A DNA stretch of 64,000 bases from Silene conica (GCA_029255685.2 CM055315.2:74615681-74679680); one strand, 5' to 3'. Counted from the stretch's first letter, positions 12,601 to 22,372 are shown. Program-made: numbers and translations. The notes: a model not told the origin generated them from the letters alone.

Positions 12601-13276
12601 GCCTAATCTCGCTAAATGCAGTCGGGGTAAAAAGCAATCATACTAAACCCCAAAACTTTTATAACATTAACCCTTTCACCAATCCCTAATTCTTCAACAA
12701 TTCAATGAACCCTCCTCCCCATTTCCAACGCACCCGTCTCAGCACAAGCCTTCAAAGCTACTACAAAACTAATTGGATCAGAAGAAGTAGAGTTGGGTAC
12801 TGCACATGAATTGTTTTTTATGCAACTACGAAGCTACTTCATGCATTAGTAAAGGTAAATGCTCACCATTGGTGTCAGTAGAAGGCAGATTTGATGTCAT
12901 TTCCTTGGTTACTGCTTCTTGGATACGTGGACTTATTCGACGAGGTCTTTGTTCTGGTGTAACACCCTTGGCAGAAGTACCTGTGAAAGTAAATAGTATC
13001 CGGGAGGCAGCTTGTTTAATGCATATATAGTGTTAATTGAACATGTCAACATGAAACAATGGAAACTAAATGTTTGATAAAATATGGAAAGGCAACATAG
13101 AAAAAAGGTGAAGAAGCTACACAGAGTTTCATACTAAACGTACTTTGATCAACGGCATCATTTATGGTTGGATTTCTTGGTTTTGTTGGGAAATAATCTT
13201 TCACCGATCTACCTCCTCGTATTGGTAATTTTTTGACTGGTGATTTTTTCTTCATTGCAACAGTTTTTCGCCTCAT
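9621..13276 (-). pseudogene. ULP1/C48 SUMO-protease-like gene, truncated at the catalytic core
   Basis: Six minus-strand exons join in frame: 13276-13144, 12980-12867, 12465-10266, 10168-9991, 9814-9776 and 9653-9621, for 898 residues. The first part is basic (MRRKTVAMKKK, and KNKRKAPDSS twice, NLS-like). A plant-mobile-type domain follows (SPSLITNLFKMDPSEQQ to ATGLPMGGIDV), then an E/K-rich linker with repeated EPQ units. The last exons match the start of a ULP1 peptidase domain: LTQSHMKSLLLGGQVHPDVIS, then KL and VLIPIVTRN. In the family, VLIPI..RN is followed at once by the HW holding the catalytic His. Here it reads F-stop, and the sequence changes to the duplicated non-coding block, so His, Asp and Cys are all missing. 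The start is the first in-frame ATG after a likely 3' splice site, so an upstream non-coding exon is possible. Such genes ride in KI-type MULEs. Without the triad a protease role is unlikely, though the N-terminal part may still be made. Confidence 0.8.
12981..13160. repeat. Segment shared with 19929-20185
   Basis: TGAAAGTAAATAGTATCCGG with GAGGCAGCTTGTTTAATGCATAT at the left recurs near 19935. TTTGATCAACG ends both stretches. This is intron 1 of the ULP-like gene, duplicated to the right of the CACTA element. Confidence 0.75.
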
Positions 13277-13369
13277 ATCTGTAAATGCGTTGAGTGATTT
13301 TAACACGGCTACAAGTATTAATTTCAGCAAATGCAGAATTTGGCGCATTAAAACCTAAGCCGAATTTAT

Positions 13370-14170
13370 GCTAAGGGAACCTTATTTGATGCACATTGGA
13401 CCCTATTTGACGCACACTCAACCTTACTCCATGCATGTTCACAGGACGGGTAACGTAAATAAGTACTTGAACAATATAAATTATGAGTTTTGCAATCAGA
13501 ACAAAAATGCAGAACTAACAAAACTGTAAGCAACATATAAACTATGAATTTCAATGCAAATCAGTTCAATGCATAGTCTTCACTGAGCATCAAAACATTC
13601 ATCCAGACAGAACCTTATTCCATGCGCACAGAACCTTATTTGATGCAGGCTCAACCTTATTTGATGCTCGCTGAACCTTATTCCATGCATGTTCACAGCA
13701 CGGATAACCTAAACCCTAAGCCTAATTAACTAAAAATAACTGACTAAATAAGTTCAATTCATAGTTTTGACTCTTGAACCTAAAACCTAAGCCTAATTAA
13801 CTAAAAATAACTGAGTAAATAAGTTCAATTCATAGTTTTGACTTTTGAACCTAAAACCTAAGCCTAATCTGATGTTACTGCGACACAATCTGATGATCAT
13901 GATCATGCTAACACATATAACTGAGCAAGAATTGAAACATGTACAAATTTGATTAAAAATTAATTTAATGCGACACAATCTGATGATCATGCTAACACAT
14001 ATCAGAAAAAAAAACCTAAAACTATAACTAACATCCGAAATCATCATCAAATTAGGGTTACAGCGAATTAGGGAAAAACTATCACCGATAAAATACATAT
14101 AACAATGAGTGAAATACATATAAGAAAACAAATAGAGTGAAATCAAAAGTAAATAAAGAAAGAGATTACC
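13370..14170. other. Non-coding element sequence upstream of the ULP-like gene
   Basis: No gene is visible. There are repeated short motifs of the form CCTTATTTGATGCA and CCATGCATGTTCACA (13383-13440 and 13610-13700). A direct duplication near 13730-13870 shares ACCTAAGCCTAATTAACTAA with GTTCAATTCATAGTTTTGAC. Confidence 0.6.
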
Positions 14171-14326
14171 TTAATTTGTCACGAAAATGCTGAGGGAGAT
14201 GATGGCGAAGTAGAGGGAGAAAAGAAGATCAGTGAAAAAGCGAAAAGTTAATTTGTCACGAAAATGCTGAGGGAGATGATGGCGAAGTAAAGGGAGAAAA
14301 GAAGATCAGTGAGAAAGCGAAAAGGC
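14171..14326. repeat. Tandem duplication, 78-bp unit
   Basis: TTAATTTGTCACGAAAATGC followed by GAGGGAGATGATGGCGAAGTA occurs at 14171 and 14249. It may belong to the promoter or 5' UTR of the ULP-like gene. Confidence 0.85.
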
Positions 14327-14434
14327 GGAAATGAAAGAGATTGTAGGGTTTGCAAATGGCGTTCACACTTCAGCGCGTAAAAGTGTAAAACCAATTTCCT
14401 TTTTTTTTTAAATAAAAAAGAAAGAAAAGCCACT

Positions 14435-14500
14435 GTGAATCGAACCCAAGATGTCCAGGTTTGAAAGACGAAATTCAAACCAACTGAGATACAAGCTTAC
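14435..14500 (-). ncRNA. tRNA-like or SINE-head sequence (degenerate)
   Basis: On the minus strand TATCTCAGTTGGTT resembles an A box, and GGGTTCGATTC, about 40 bases on, resembles a B box. No good cloverleaf is evident, so this is read as a SINE head or tRNA relic, not a working tRNA. Confidence 0.35.
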
Positions 14501-14649
14501 TAATGCTACATAAAGAAAAGAATAAATAAGAATGTTTAGTTATTGTATAGTTTTTTTTAGGTGCGGTAATTGTTTTTGGTTTTTCCCGACCTGTGAAAAT
14601 TGAGGGTTATTTTTGTTGTTTTTCAATATAATTTAGGTTTTTATGCTAA

Positions 14650-15215
14650 CGGGACGGGAAAGGGTTTAGGGTTGGATTAGGAGGATCCGCTACCGCGGAT
14701 CCCCCTAATCCAACCCTAAACCCTTCCCTTGTTGACGGGACGGGAATGGTTTAGGGTTGGATTAGGGGGATCCGCTACCGCGGATCCCCCTAATCCAACC
14801 CTAAACCCTTCCCTTGCTTCAAAAACGAACGACAATAAAACAAAAAGACACCCTAGATAATGGGGACGGGTGAACCCTTTTTTGGGGGACAAGTGTAAAA
14901 CATGGGGCCGGGTATTCCTAAAACGGGACGGGAAAGGGTTTAGGGTTGGATTAGGAGGATCCGCTACCGCGGATCCCCCTAATCCAACCCTAAACCCTTC
15001 CCTTGTTGACGGGACGGGAATGGTTTAGGGTTGGATTAGGGGGATCCGCTACCGCGGATCCCCCTAATCCAACCCTAAACCCTTCCCTTGCTTCAAATAC
15101 GAACGACAATAAAACAAAAAGACACCCTAGATGGGGACGGGTGAACCCTTTTTGGGGGGACGGGTGAAAAACATGGGGCCGGGTATTCCTAAAACGGGAC
15201 GGGAAAGGGTTTAGG
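14650..15215. repeat. Tandem array of about 272-bp palindrome-rich units (left part)
   Basis: Units start with CGGGACGGGAAAGGGTTTAG at 14650, 14924 and 15195. Each full unit holds two near-perfect palindromes centred on GGATCCGCTACCGCGGATCC with AGGGTTGGATTAG arms. The third unit is split by the CACTA element at 15216. Confidence 0.9.
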
Positions 15216-15234
15216 CACTACAAAAAAATGCTGC

Positions 15235-15620
15235 CCTTGCGACGGAATTTTTGCGACGGACACAAAATCCGTCGCAAAATTAGTTTTGTGACGGACTTTG
15301 CGACGGATTTTTTTTTTGCGACAGAATTTGCGACGGACCTGAATTTCCCAGACCCGCGAAGCTAAAGTCAAATGGCGGGAAAGTTTGCGACGGAAATTCC
15401 GTCGCAAATATTGACTTTTGCGACGGAACTTCCGTCGCAAACATATTGACCAGGCTTGACCAAAAGTTGGTTAAGGTCAAATGTTGACCAGATTTGCGAC
15501 GGAATTTCTGTCGCAGGAGTCAATATTTGCGACGGAATTTCCGTCGCAAATCTGGTCAACCTTTGACCTTGACCATATTTGCGACGGAAATTCCGTCGCA
15601 AATTTCCGTCGCAAAGTTAC
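15235..15620. repeat. Left subterminal CCGTCGCAAA repeat field
   Basis: More than ten copies of GCGACGGAA or its complement TTCCGTCGC occur in both orientations, many as back-to-back palindromes. Open reading frames here are repeat artefacts. From about 15690 to 15900 there is a CCACCACC-rich stretch with no supported gene. Confidence 0.9.
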
Positions 15621-16265
15621 ATTATACAGACCCCGCGGGTCATATTTTTCCCCAAATCAATTACAATTTTTTTGCTTAAACCCTAAAGGCGATTTCTTCG
15701 ACGAGCGACCACCACCACCACCCTAAGGCAACCACCACACCGCCGACCCCACCGCCGACCACCCCACCCCACCGCGCCGCCACCACCAACCACCACAACA
15801 TCCTTCCTTCCTCCTTCTCTTTCCTTTCTCCTCCTTACTCTCCTTCTCCTTTGTCACCGCCGCCACCACCTCACCGCCGGAAAATCCTTGCCGCCGCCAC
15901 TTCCTTCTTCATTCTCCATTTCTCTTTATGTATGTATACTAACTTTCGTTATTAATATACCGTCTTAAGTTTTTATGTTTAATCCGTCGCAAAATTCCGT
16001 CGCAAATTCCGTATTATTGTTTTTTTTATTGTTATTAGGAATAGTTAGTTTAGTTTAATTGTTATTTGATTAGTTTAGTTAGTATTGTTAGGTGGTTAGT
16101 GATATTAGGTTAGTAGCTAATTCCGTCCCAAATCCGTCGCATATTGTTGTTAAGTTTGCATTGTTGTTGATTGTTAGTGTTGTTGATTTTTTTAGAATAT
16201 TCTTGAATAGTACCCGTTCAATAATTACACATTAGGTGTAATTGTTGAATAGTCCCCGTTTTGGG

Positions 16266-16487
16266 ACTGTCTTTGAATCTTTCATGCCATTTAGGTAGTA
16301 AACATTCTTATATTTTCTTGATTGTAATGAAACAAAAATTGGGCAATACTTCCTTATTGTTCTCCAAATACATTCTATATAATGTATTTGGAGAACAATA
16401 GGGAAGTGCTGCCCAATTTTTGTCTCATTACAATTAAGAAAATATAAGAGTGTTTACTAATGGTATGAAAGATTCAAAGATGGGTTT
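16266..16487. repeat. Near-perfect hairpin inside the CACTA element
   Basis: Arms of about 105 bases pair: TCTTTGAATCTTTCATGCCA and AACATTCTTATATTTTCTTG on the left match inverted sequence on the right, up to a loop near CATTCTATATAATG (16370-16383). Only scattered mismatches are seen, for example ATACTTCC against GGAAGTGCT. Confidence 0.9.
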
Positions 16488-16539
16488 AGGCTGGAGAGAT
16501 AAGGACCCCAAACCAATATATGTAAATTGTTCTTTTTTG

Positions 16540-16607
16540 CAGGTTGGTGTTGGTGTTGGTGTTGGTGTTGGTGTTGGTGTTGTTGTTGGTGTTGTTGTTG
16601 GTGTTGG

Positions 16608-16641
<34 letters not shown>

Positions 16642-16830
16642 AGTTGTTGTTGTTAGTTGTTGTTATATATGTAGTTGTTATTTAATTGTTGTTGTTAATT
16701 AATTGTTATTGTTGTTAATAAGTTGTTAACTAGTTTTTGTTGTTAGTTGTTGTTATATATATATATATATGTAGTTGTTATTTAATTGTTGTTGTTAATT
16801 AGTTGTTGTTATTGTTTGTTAAAATATGTA
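16540..16830 (+). repeat. (GTTGGT)n / (GTT)n microsatellite tract
   Basis: A hexamer run passes into GTT repeats, then GTTGTTA-rich sequence with a short (TA)n. The glycine/valine-rich frame across it is not a gene. Confidence 0.9.
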
Positions 16831-16838
16831 GATTTACT

Positions 16839-17123
16839 ATGAAGAGATTAGAAAGAAAATGGATGTATGAAAGGTTGGATTCTAGGAAAAAAATAATGCA
16901 GGATTTCGTAATTGGTGTTAATGAATTCATTAACTATGTTAAGCAACAAGACGAATACGTTAGGAATAGAGAAATTAGGTGTCCATGTTCTAAGTGTAAG
17001 AATACAAAGTATTTAGTTGAGCAAGATGTACGGAAACACCTTGGTGAAGATGAAGATATTATAGATTCTCTTTGTAAGGATGTAGGAATAAATTGTTCAA
17101 GTGGTGATGATGATGATGATTAG
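16839..17123 (+). pseudogene. TNPD fragment: transposase-associated domain only
   Basis: Ninety-four residues begin MKRLERKWMYERLDSR and include FVIGVNEFINYV and the zinc-binding-like IRCPCSKCKNTKYL, then DVRKHL. This is the small N-terminal transposase-associated domain of CACTA TNPD proteins. In full elements it is followed by a large DDE transposase, but here the frame ends in an aspartate run and stop. Since the ends and TNPA gene are intact, an internal deletion removed the transposase core. The upstream sequence ATATGTAG just before the start may be a 3' splice site, so a non-coding first exon is possible. Confidence 0.8.
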
Positions 17124-17284
17124 GACTACTATCTATTAGATTCGATAATCTTGTATTTGTTGAAATTATTGTAGATGCCGTATGGCTTAATGTCAATGAA
17201 ATTATCTTATTAATCTTATTATTCAAGTTTTTAATTACGTAAAGCATTTCTTTCTAATTGTTGCTATATTAGTTTGATAATAAT

Positions 17285-18895
17285 ATGCCGGGCGGAAGAC
17301 GACGAGGTGGTGGTAGTCGTCAGCCTGAGGGAGGACGATCGGGAGCTAATCATGATGAGGACGAGATTGTACCTGAGACTCAGCCGCCTACACATCGAAT
17401 ACACCTCGATCCGACTGATTACGAAGGCGCCAAGTGGTAAGTATCTTATTTGTTTACGGATAATTGATTATATATACGTATATATTGATTATAATATGAT
17501 TACTTGTTGACTATTTTATTTTCACATTTAACTCTTTTTCAGGTTCAGTGACAAAGACGTTTCTACTCTTATAACACAGACCATTATTTGCAACTACAAG
17601 GAGTATGCGCCCAACTGGTCAGAAGCGTCGGATTACATTAAGGAAGAGTGGTGGAATTGGTTTGAGGTATTTATTAACTGTTTACTACCTATTTCCGTTT
17701 TATTATTTATTACCTATTTATTGTTTCATATTTATTTAACTATTTTTTTTCTTGAAACAGAAAAAAGTTACCTTTCACCCTCGCGATAGAGCAGCGGTTA
17801 GGTCGGCGTGGGAAGACATGATGAAAGACCGTCTTCGCAAAAGAATCCACTACGCTATGCAGAAACCAACGGAGAAAAGGCCGCACTGGATACCCTTGGA
17901 TATTTTTGAACAACTGAAGGGTAGAAAAGAAGATCCAAAATTCCAAGAGAAATCCGACAAAAACAAGACCAACCGGATGTCGGGAAGTACCGAAAAAGGC
18001 AAGGCCTTAGGTACTCACATAATGGGTCGTAAAAACACCCTACAGATGATGGATGAAATGGTAATTGTTTAGTTTTTACTTCATTTTTCTTGTCTTCAAT
18101 AATTTTCACCCTTTGACAATATTGAATGTTTTTTTCAACAAGTGTCGTTGGATTTAAATTGCAGGCTGGAGAAGATAGGAGGGATGTACCATCGGCCTTG
18201 AAGTTGCTTGAGAGGACAAAAAAGAATGCCAAGAAGGGTTGGCTATCAACGAAACCCAAAGCACTATTTGTAAGTTAACAGAAACTTTTCTTTATATTTT
18301 AGTAATTTGGTTTACTAATTAATTAACGTATACTAATAACATTTTATTTTTGTTTTGTAGGAAAAAGTTTTTTCAAGAAAGAACAAAATGATAAGTGAAG
18401 GGATCCCGGAGCAAGATATCGACGACAACGAGATCTACTTCGAAGAAGTAGGCGGTTTCAACAAGAAGGGGTTGATACTCGGTATGGGAAATGCAGCCCC
18501 AGTCATTTACGAGCGTCGTCGCCACTCAAGTGCTGGGACCCAGTCACAATACACCCCAGGTTTGTATTTTATAGTTTATTAAAAATTAAGACTAACCAAT
18601 TATTTAACCGTTTACTAAATGAATATAATATCATGTTTGACTATTCATTGCAGGTATCCTCGGCAAAGTTCTTCGAGAGAATGCTCAGCTAAGACAACAC
18701 GATCTCGAGACATCCCAAAGGCTGAAGGCAATTGAAGAATACTTAAGTCAACAGGGGGCGGAGTTCACTACTCAGAGCTGCAACCCGGGAGGCTTTTCTC
18801 AGCCGAGACGCGACTTTGACGATGATGGCGGCGACAATGCTAGGGCGGCCAGTCATTTCGCCACCCCACAGCCCACCGACACGACCGTTAGATAG
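17285..18895 (+). CDS. TNPA-like plant transposase (Ptta/En/Spm type), 6 exons
   Basis: Exons 17285-17436, 17543-17666, 17761-18060, 18165-18269, 18361-18559 and 18654-18895 join in frame at GT-AG introns to give 373 residues. The N-terminus is basic and glycine/arginine-rich (MPGGRRRGGGS). A central region, KWFSDKDVSTLITQTI to YIKEEWWNWFEKKVTF and AWEDMMKDRLRKR, fits the Ptta/En/Spm transposase family. A second conserved block reads ALGTHIMGRKNTLQMM. The C-terminal part is probably helical (VLRENAQLRQHDLETSQRLKAIEEYL), fitting a multimerising region. In En/Spm systems TNPA binds subterminal repeats and works with TNPD. No stops or frameshifts are seen. It could act in trans on relatives sharing the CCGTCGCAAA motif. 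Confidence 0.9.
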
Positions 18896-19139
18896 ATTTC
18901 ATTAGGTTATTTAGTTGATGTACCGCGGACTATGTTTAGTTTTTAGTTGGATTATCATTTGTAAAACTTTCTTATTAGTTATGAAAAGAGATATTAAAAA
19001 CCCTTGTCTCCGACAAGTTTTTGTTGCTGGGTTGTTTTTCTGAAATTGCAGGTTTACAGATCATGCAAAAGGGAAAAAATGAATCATTTCAATGGAAATG
19101 GGGAGCTGGAAAAACGGCTGAAACCGGAAAATCACACAG

Positions 19140-19590
19140 GAATTTGCGACGGAAATGTCTCAATTTGCGACGGACATTCCGTCGCAAACCTTGACCAGAA
19201 GTCAAGGTCAGTCAAGATTTGCGACGGAATTTCCGTCGCAAATGGTCCTCTTTGCGACGGATTTTCCGTCGCAAATCTGGACTGACTTTGACCAGAAGTC
19301 AAGGTCAGTCAAGATTTGCGACGGAAAATCCGTCGCAAAGAGGACCATTTGCGACGGAAATTCCGTCGCAAATCTTGACTGACCTTGACTTCTGGTCAAC
19401 GTCAGTCCGTCGCAAAATGAGGTCAATCCGTCGCAAATAAGTTGCGACGGAAAAATCCGTCGCAAATTAACTTTTTGCGACAAAAATATGGGACAGACGC
19501 AGTCCGTCGCAAATCCGTCGCAAAAACATCATTTGCGACGGATTTCACCCTTTTTGCGACGGAAAATTCCGTCGCAAAGAGAGCATTGTT
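19140..19590. repeat. Right subterminal CCGTCGCAAA repeat field
   Basis: Dense motif copies in both orientations resemble the left field. An inverted pair is centred near 19290, with GACCAGAAGTCAAGGTCAGT on one side and its mirror on the other. All ORFs here are repeat artefacts. Confidence 0.9.
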
Positions 19591-19598
19591 TTGTAGTG

Positions 19599-19880
19599 AG
19601 GGTTGGATTAGGACGATCCGCTACCGCGGATCCCCCTAATCCAACCCTAAACCCTTCCCTTGTTGACGGGACGGGAATGGTTTAGGGTTGGATTAGGAGG
19701 ATCCGCTACCGCGGATCCCCCTAATCCAACCCTAAACCCTTCCCTTGCTTCAAATACGAACGACAATAAAACAAAAAGACACCCTAGATGGGGACGGGTG
19801 AACCCTTTTTTGGGGGACGGGTGAAAAACATGGGGCCGGGTATTTCTAAAACGGGACGAGAAAGGGTTTAGGGTTGGATT
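19599..19880. repeat. Right remainder of the 272-bp array
   Basis: The third unit resumes at AGGGTTGGATTAGG after the CACTA element. A partial fourth unit begins at 19852 and breaks off after GGGTTGGATTA near 19880. Confidence 0.9.
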
Positions 19881-19928
19881 ATCATTTTTGTATAATTTTA
19901 TCCTTTGTGTACATCTATGGTTTTATTT

Positions 19929-20185
19929 ACCTATGAAAGTGAATAGTATTCGGGAGGCAGCTTGTTTAATGCATATGTAGTGTTATTTCATGCACGCAAA
20001 CATGTTTTTGATGCAAGCAGAAGGCCACTACAATGAAGTGACCGCTTTTTCACCTATTAAACATGTACGTTAACAATTGAACATCTGAACACAAAACAAA
20101 GTTCTAAGGGTTTAAACACAACGAGCTACATACATAATTTTTACAACCCAAAACAAATTTGGATGCCTAGTTTGATCAACGTCCA
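19929..20185. repeat. Duplicate of ULP-like intron 1
   Basis: It matches 12981-13160 at both ends, but the middle has an insertion with ATGCACGCAAACATG-like motifs. The ULP exon expected at its right is absent, and TypA-like sequence lies there instead. Confidence 0.7.
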
Positions 20186-20201
20186 ATAAATTTTGATGTG
20201 T

Positions 20202-20390
20202 TAGGTTGTTTTTGAGGATGGTACTTCAACATCTTATGCCCTTGCTGGTTCACAAGATAGGGGTAAAATGCTCATTGCTCCTGGAGTAGATGTTTACAAA
20301 GGCCAAATTGTTGGCATTCATCAGAGGCCTGGTGACCTATCCTTGAATGTCTGCAAGAAGAAGGCTGCAACAAACGTCCAAATTGGCAAA
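20202..20390 (+). pseudogene. Captured fragment of chloroplast TypA/BipA GTPase
   Basis: The plus strand encodes VFEDGTSTSYALAGSQDRGK, then MLIAPGVDVYKGQIVGIHQR and PGDLSLNVCKKKAATNV. This is the C-terminal half of a TypA/BipA translation GTPase in its plant plastid form, where the GVDVYKGQIVG and PGDLSLNVCKKKA strings are diagnostic. Only about 60 residues are present. The reading continues as unrelated QIGKERQRKQLD and stops at 20459. A TTAG just before the homology looks like the original 3' splice site. It sits inside the MULE with no G domain, so it is a transduplicated host fragment and not a gene. Confidence 0.85.
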
Positions 20391-20465
20391 GAAAGGCAAA
20401 GGAAACAACTAGATTCAATAGCGATGTACATGTTTGTTTACATCACATCAAATTTATAGTTTACA

Positions 20466-21105
20466 TCAATACTCCAACTCAGTGAAGTTAGGAGGAAAAT
20501 ATAGTCTTAACCGATATAACGCAATATTTGCGAAGTTATCTAGCATAGCATATCTAGCTGGGTCTTTTCGCAAAGACTGTATGAACTCCTTAACTTGTGT
20601 CATTTCATCAGGTTTGAGCTCACGAAGGTGTTCTTGTTGGAACGGATTTTGTAGTTGACGGTAATGTACGAGAGTCTCAGCTTCATCCATTGTACGCTCG
20701 AAACACGTGCACCTTTTGTATATGATTCTGCCACCCCTACGAATAATACGGACACCGTTGATGTCGTTTTGGCGCAGGAAAAGACTATATGCCGATTTAA
20801 GGAGTGGCGCACGTGGATGGAAAAGAAAATACTGACACCATCTTTTGCAAACCATGACCATCTTTGATTTGTCGCGATTACTAAGTAGCTCAAATATCTT
20901 AGTAACTAAGTCTTCATCATTGAAAACACAGTCTTTTGGTCCTTGGTTACGGTAGCTAGTGAACTCGACGTTCGCTAATGGCTGTAACGGGAAACTGATA
21001 TTCTGTTTGTTGGAATTAATGAAATCCTCGTAATCTGCTGCGACATCATTGACTACCCACCCCTTGCACCAATCGGCGATGATCATTCTGTTTTCGGGCA
21101 TTAAC
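20466..21105 (-). CDS. F-box-like hypothetical protein within the MULE
   Basis: An open minus-strand exon follows a good 3' splice site (TTTTTTCAG at about 21106-21114) and runs to a stop at 20466, encoding about 212 residues from LMPENRMIIADWCKGW. A stretch near the middle, DEDLVTKIFELLSNRDKSKM followed by VMVCKRWCQYF, resembles an F-box. The remainder (FERTMDEAETLVHY, LRELKPDEMTQVKEFIQSL) is not recognised. If real, an F-box would link to SKP1 of an SCF ubiquitin ligase. The true start is uncertain: a start at the in-frame ATG (21122) reads through the splice site, and I found no upstream exon with matching phase. It may be another captured host gene piece. Confidence 0.45.
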
Positions 21106-21489
21106 CTGAAAAAATAAATCAAACAGAAGAGTTTAGTTAATCAACTTTACACATAATTCGTCAATCAAACTCGAAAAGAAACGGTAACCATAGCAACACA
21201 GGTCAGCAACCATAGCCAATACCCAACGTGCTTTGACCCTAAATCCTAATTACTCGTGGCACTGGGGAAGGGATCCTCGAACATCACAAATAATATTTAG
21301 AGCATTTTATTAATTTTTTTGAGATGTGCTAAAAATACAAAGAGTCTCTTATGACATGATTGAATTTGAGATATATGAGTTGGTGAATTGACTGAAATCA
21401 CAAATTCCATAAACAAAATGCAGACTTCACCCCTTCATTAGTTAGCCATGAATCATGATCATGCAAGATAACAGCCAAAAATGTAGTCC

Positions 21490-21806
21490 ATGTTCAGTCT
21501 CTATGAAGTTGTTATCTCACAAAATCACAGAAACAATAACTGCATGCTAAATAAACACACCTTAGTCATGAAAATAAACACACCCATACAGTCATACACT
21601 AAACCAACACCTTCTTCTCTCCTCCTTTATATTCCCTCTAAACATCTTAAACATTCCACAGTTTTATTCAGGAAAAAATCGAGAATTTCAAGGCAAAAAT
21701 GGTTCATTTCCAAACTGCTGTCATCACTCTAACTCTACTCCTCATATTCCATGTTGGCTTCAAGAAATTATGGAACATACTGCAAGTACCGTCATTACAC
21801 GAGTAG
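21490..21806 (+). other. Promoter-like segment with short signal-peptide ORF
   Basis: A TATA-like CTTTATATTCCC near 21623 lies about 70 bases before an ATG at 21699. The 35-codon frame begins MVHFQTAVITLTLLLIFHVG, a typical secretory signal peptide, and then ends in unrelated residues at a stop. This has the look of the promoter, 5' UTR and first codons of a small secreted-protein gene copied into the element. The donor gene is not identifiable from 20 residues. Confidence 0.4.
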
Positions 21807-22154
21807 ACGACCTTACAAGAAATTTCCCATTCGACATATTGGCTACATGACCCCATGACGGGATTGACGGGTAAGTGATGCAGACATATCACCCGACATT
21901 CCCAAATATTTCTTCCTTTACACAACAATGACCAAACGTAGTAGACAACAACGGATTGAAAAGTTGAACGGAAAAAGGAAAAAGTTACCCAGTTACCAAA
22001 TACAACACTCTGGTAATAACACACATTAGGATTTAGGAATGACGACATTCATATAGAGTAGTTGATAAATCAAAAATAACCCGAATCAAACAAATTTATA
22101 TGTTTAAATTCAGAAAATTTGGCAATTAATGAGAAATTGGGCAAAATTTAAATT

Positions 22155-22255
22155 ACCTACACAAGGAGCGAAAATGGAGGAGCGAAAATGGAGGAGCAGC
22201 GAAAATGGAGGAGCGAAAATGGAGGAGCAGCGAAAATGGAGGAGCGAAAATGAAA
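22155..22255. repeat. Minisatellite GGAGCGAAAATGGAGGAGCA
   Basis: Seven short units alternate GGAGGAGCGAAAAT and GGAGGAGCAGCGAAAAT near the right end of the composite element. Confidence 0.9.
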
Positions 22256-22372
22256 GTTGAAAGATTTCAGAGGAAGAGTAAGAGAAAGTGGGGGGTCTGA
22301 TAGTTTTTTGTTGGATTTCGAGGTGTTGGTTGGATTCCGCGCGGAAATCTCCAGCGTCCAATTTTAGTTACA

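Larger units (their letters stand above)
15216..19598 (+). mobile_element. CACTA (En/Spm) element, internally deleted
   Basis: The left end reads CACTACAAAAAAATGC and the right end GCATTGTTTTGTAGTG, an inverted pair. The target duplication is AGG (15213-15215 and 19599-19601). Both subterminal regions are packed with TTTGCGACGG / CCGTCGCAAA motifs, typical of TNPA-binding sites. It carries a complete TNPA-like gene but only a TNPD N-terminal fragment, so it should not transpose without an outside transposase. Length is 4,383 bp. It lies inside the 272-bp array, so it is younger than the array. Confidence 0.95.

Noticed and set aside
15189..15726. Several open frames across the CACTA ends (QSRFATEFPSQ-like proteins)
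   Set aside because: They are translations of the CCGTCGCAAA repeat field in different frames and have no independent support.
16450..16656. Glycine/valine-repeat protein
   Set aside because: It is a translation of the GTTGGT microsatellite.
17781..17810. tRNA-like string GATAGAGCAGCGGTTAGG
   Set aside because: It lies within a TNPA-like coding exon and has no matching B box or stem.
15235..19590. Regularly spaced short repeats that might suggest a CRISPR-like array
   Set aside because: The motifs occur in both orientations with irregular spacing at the two ends of a CACTA element in a plant genome; they are subterminal transposase sites.
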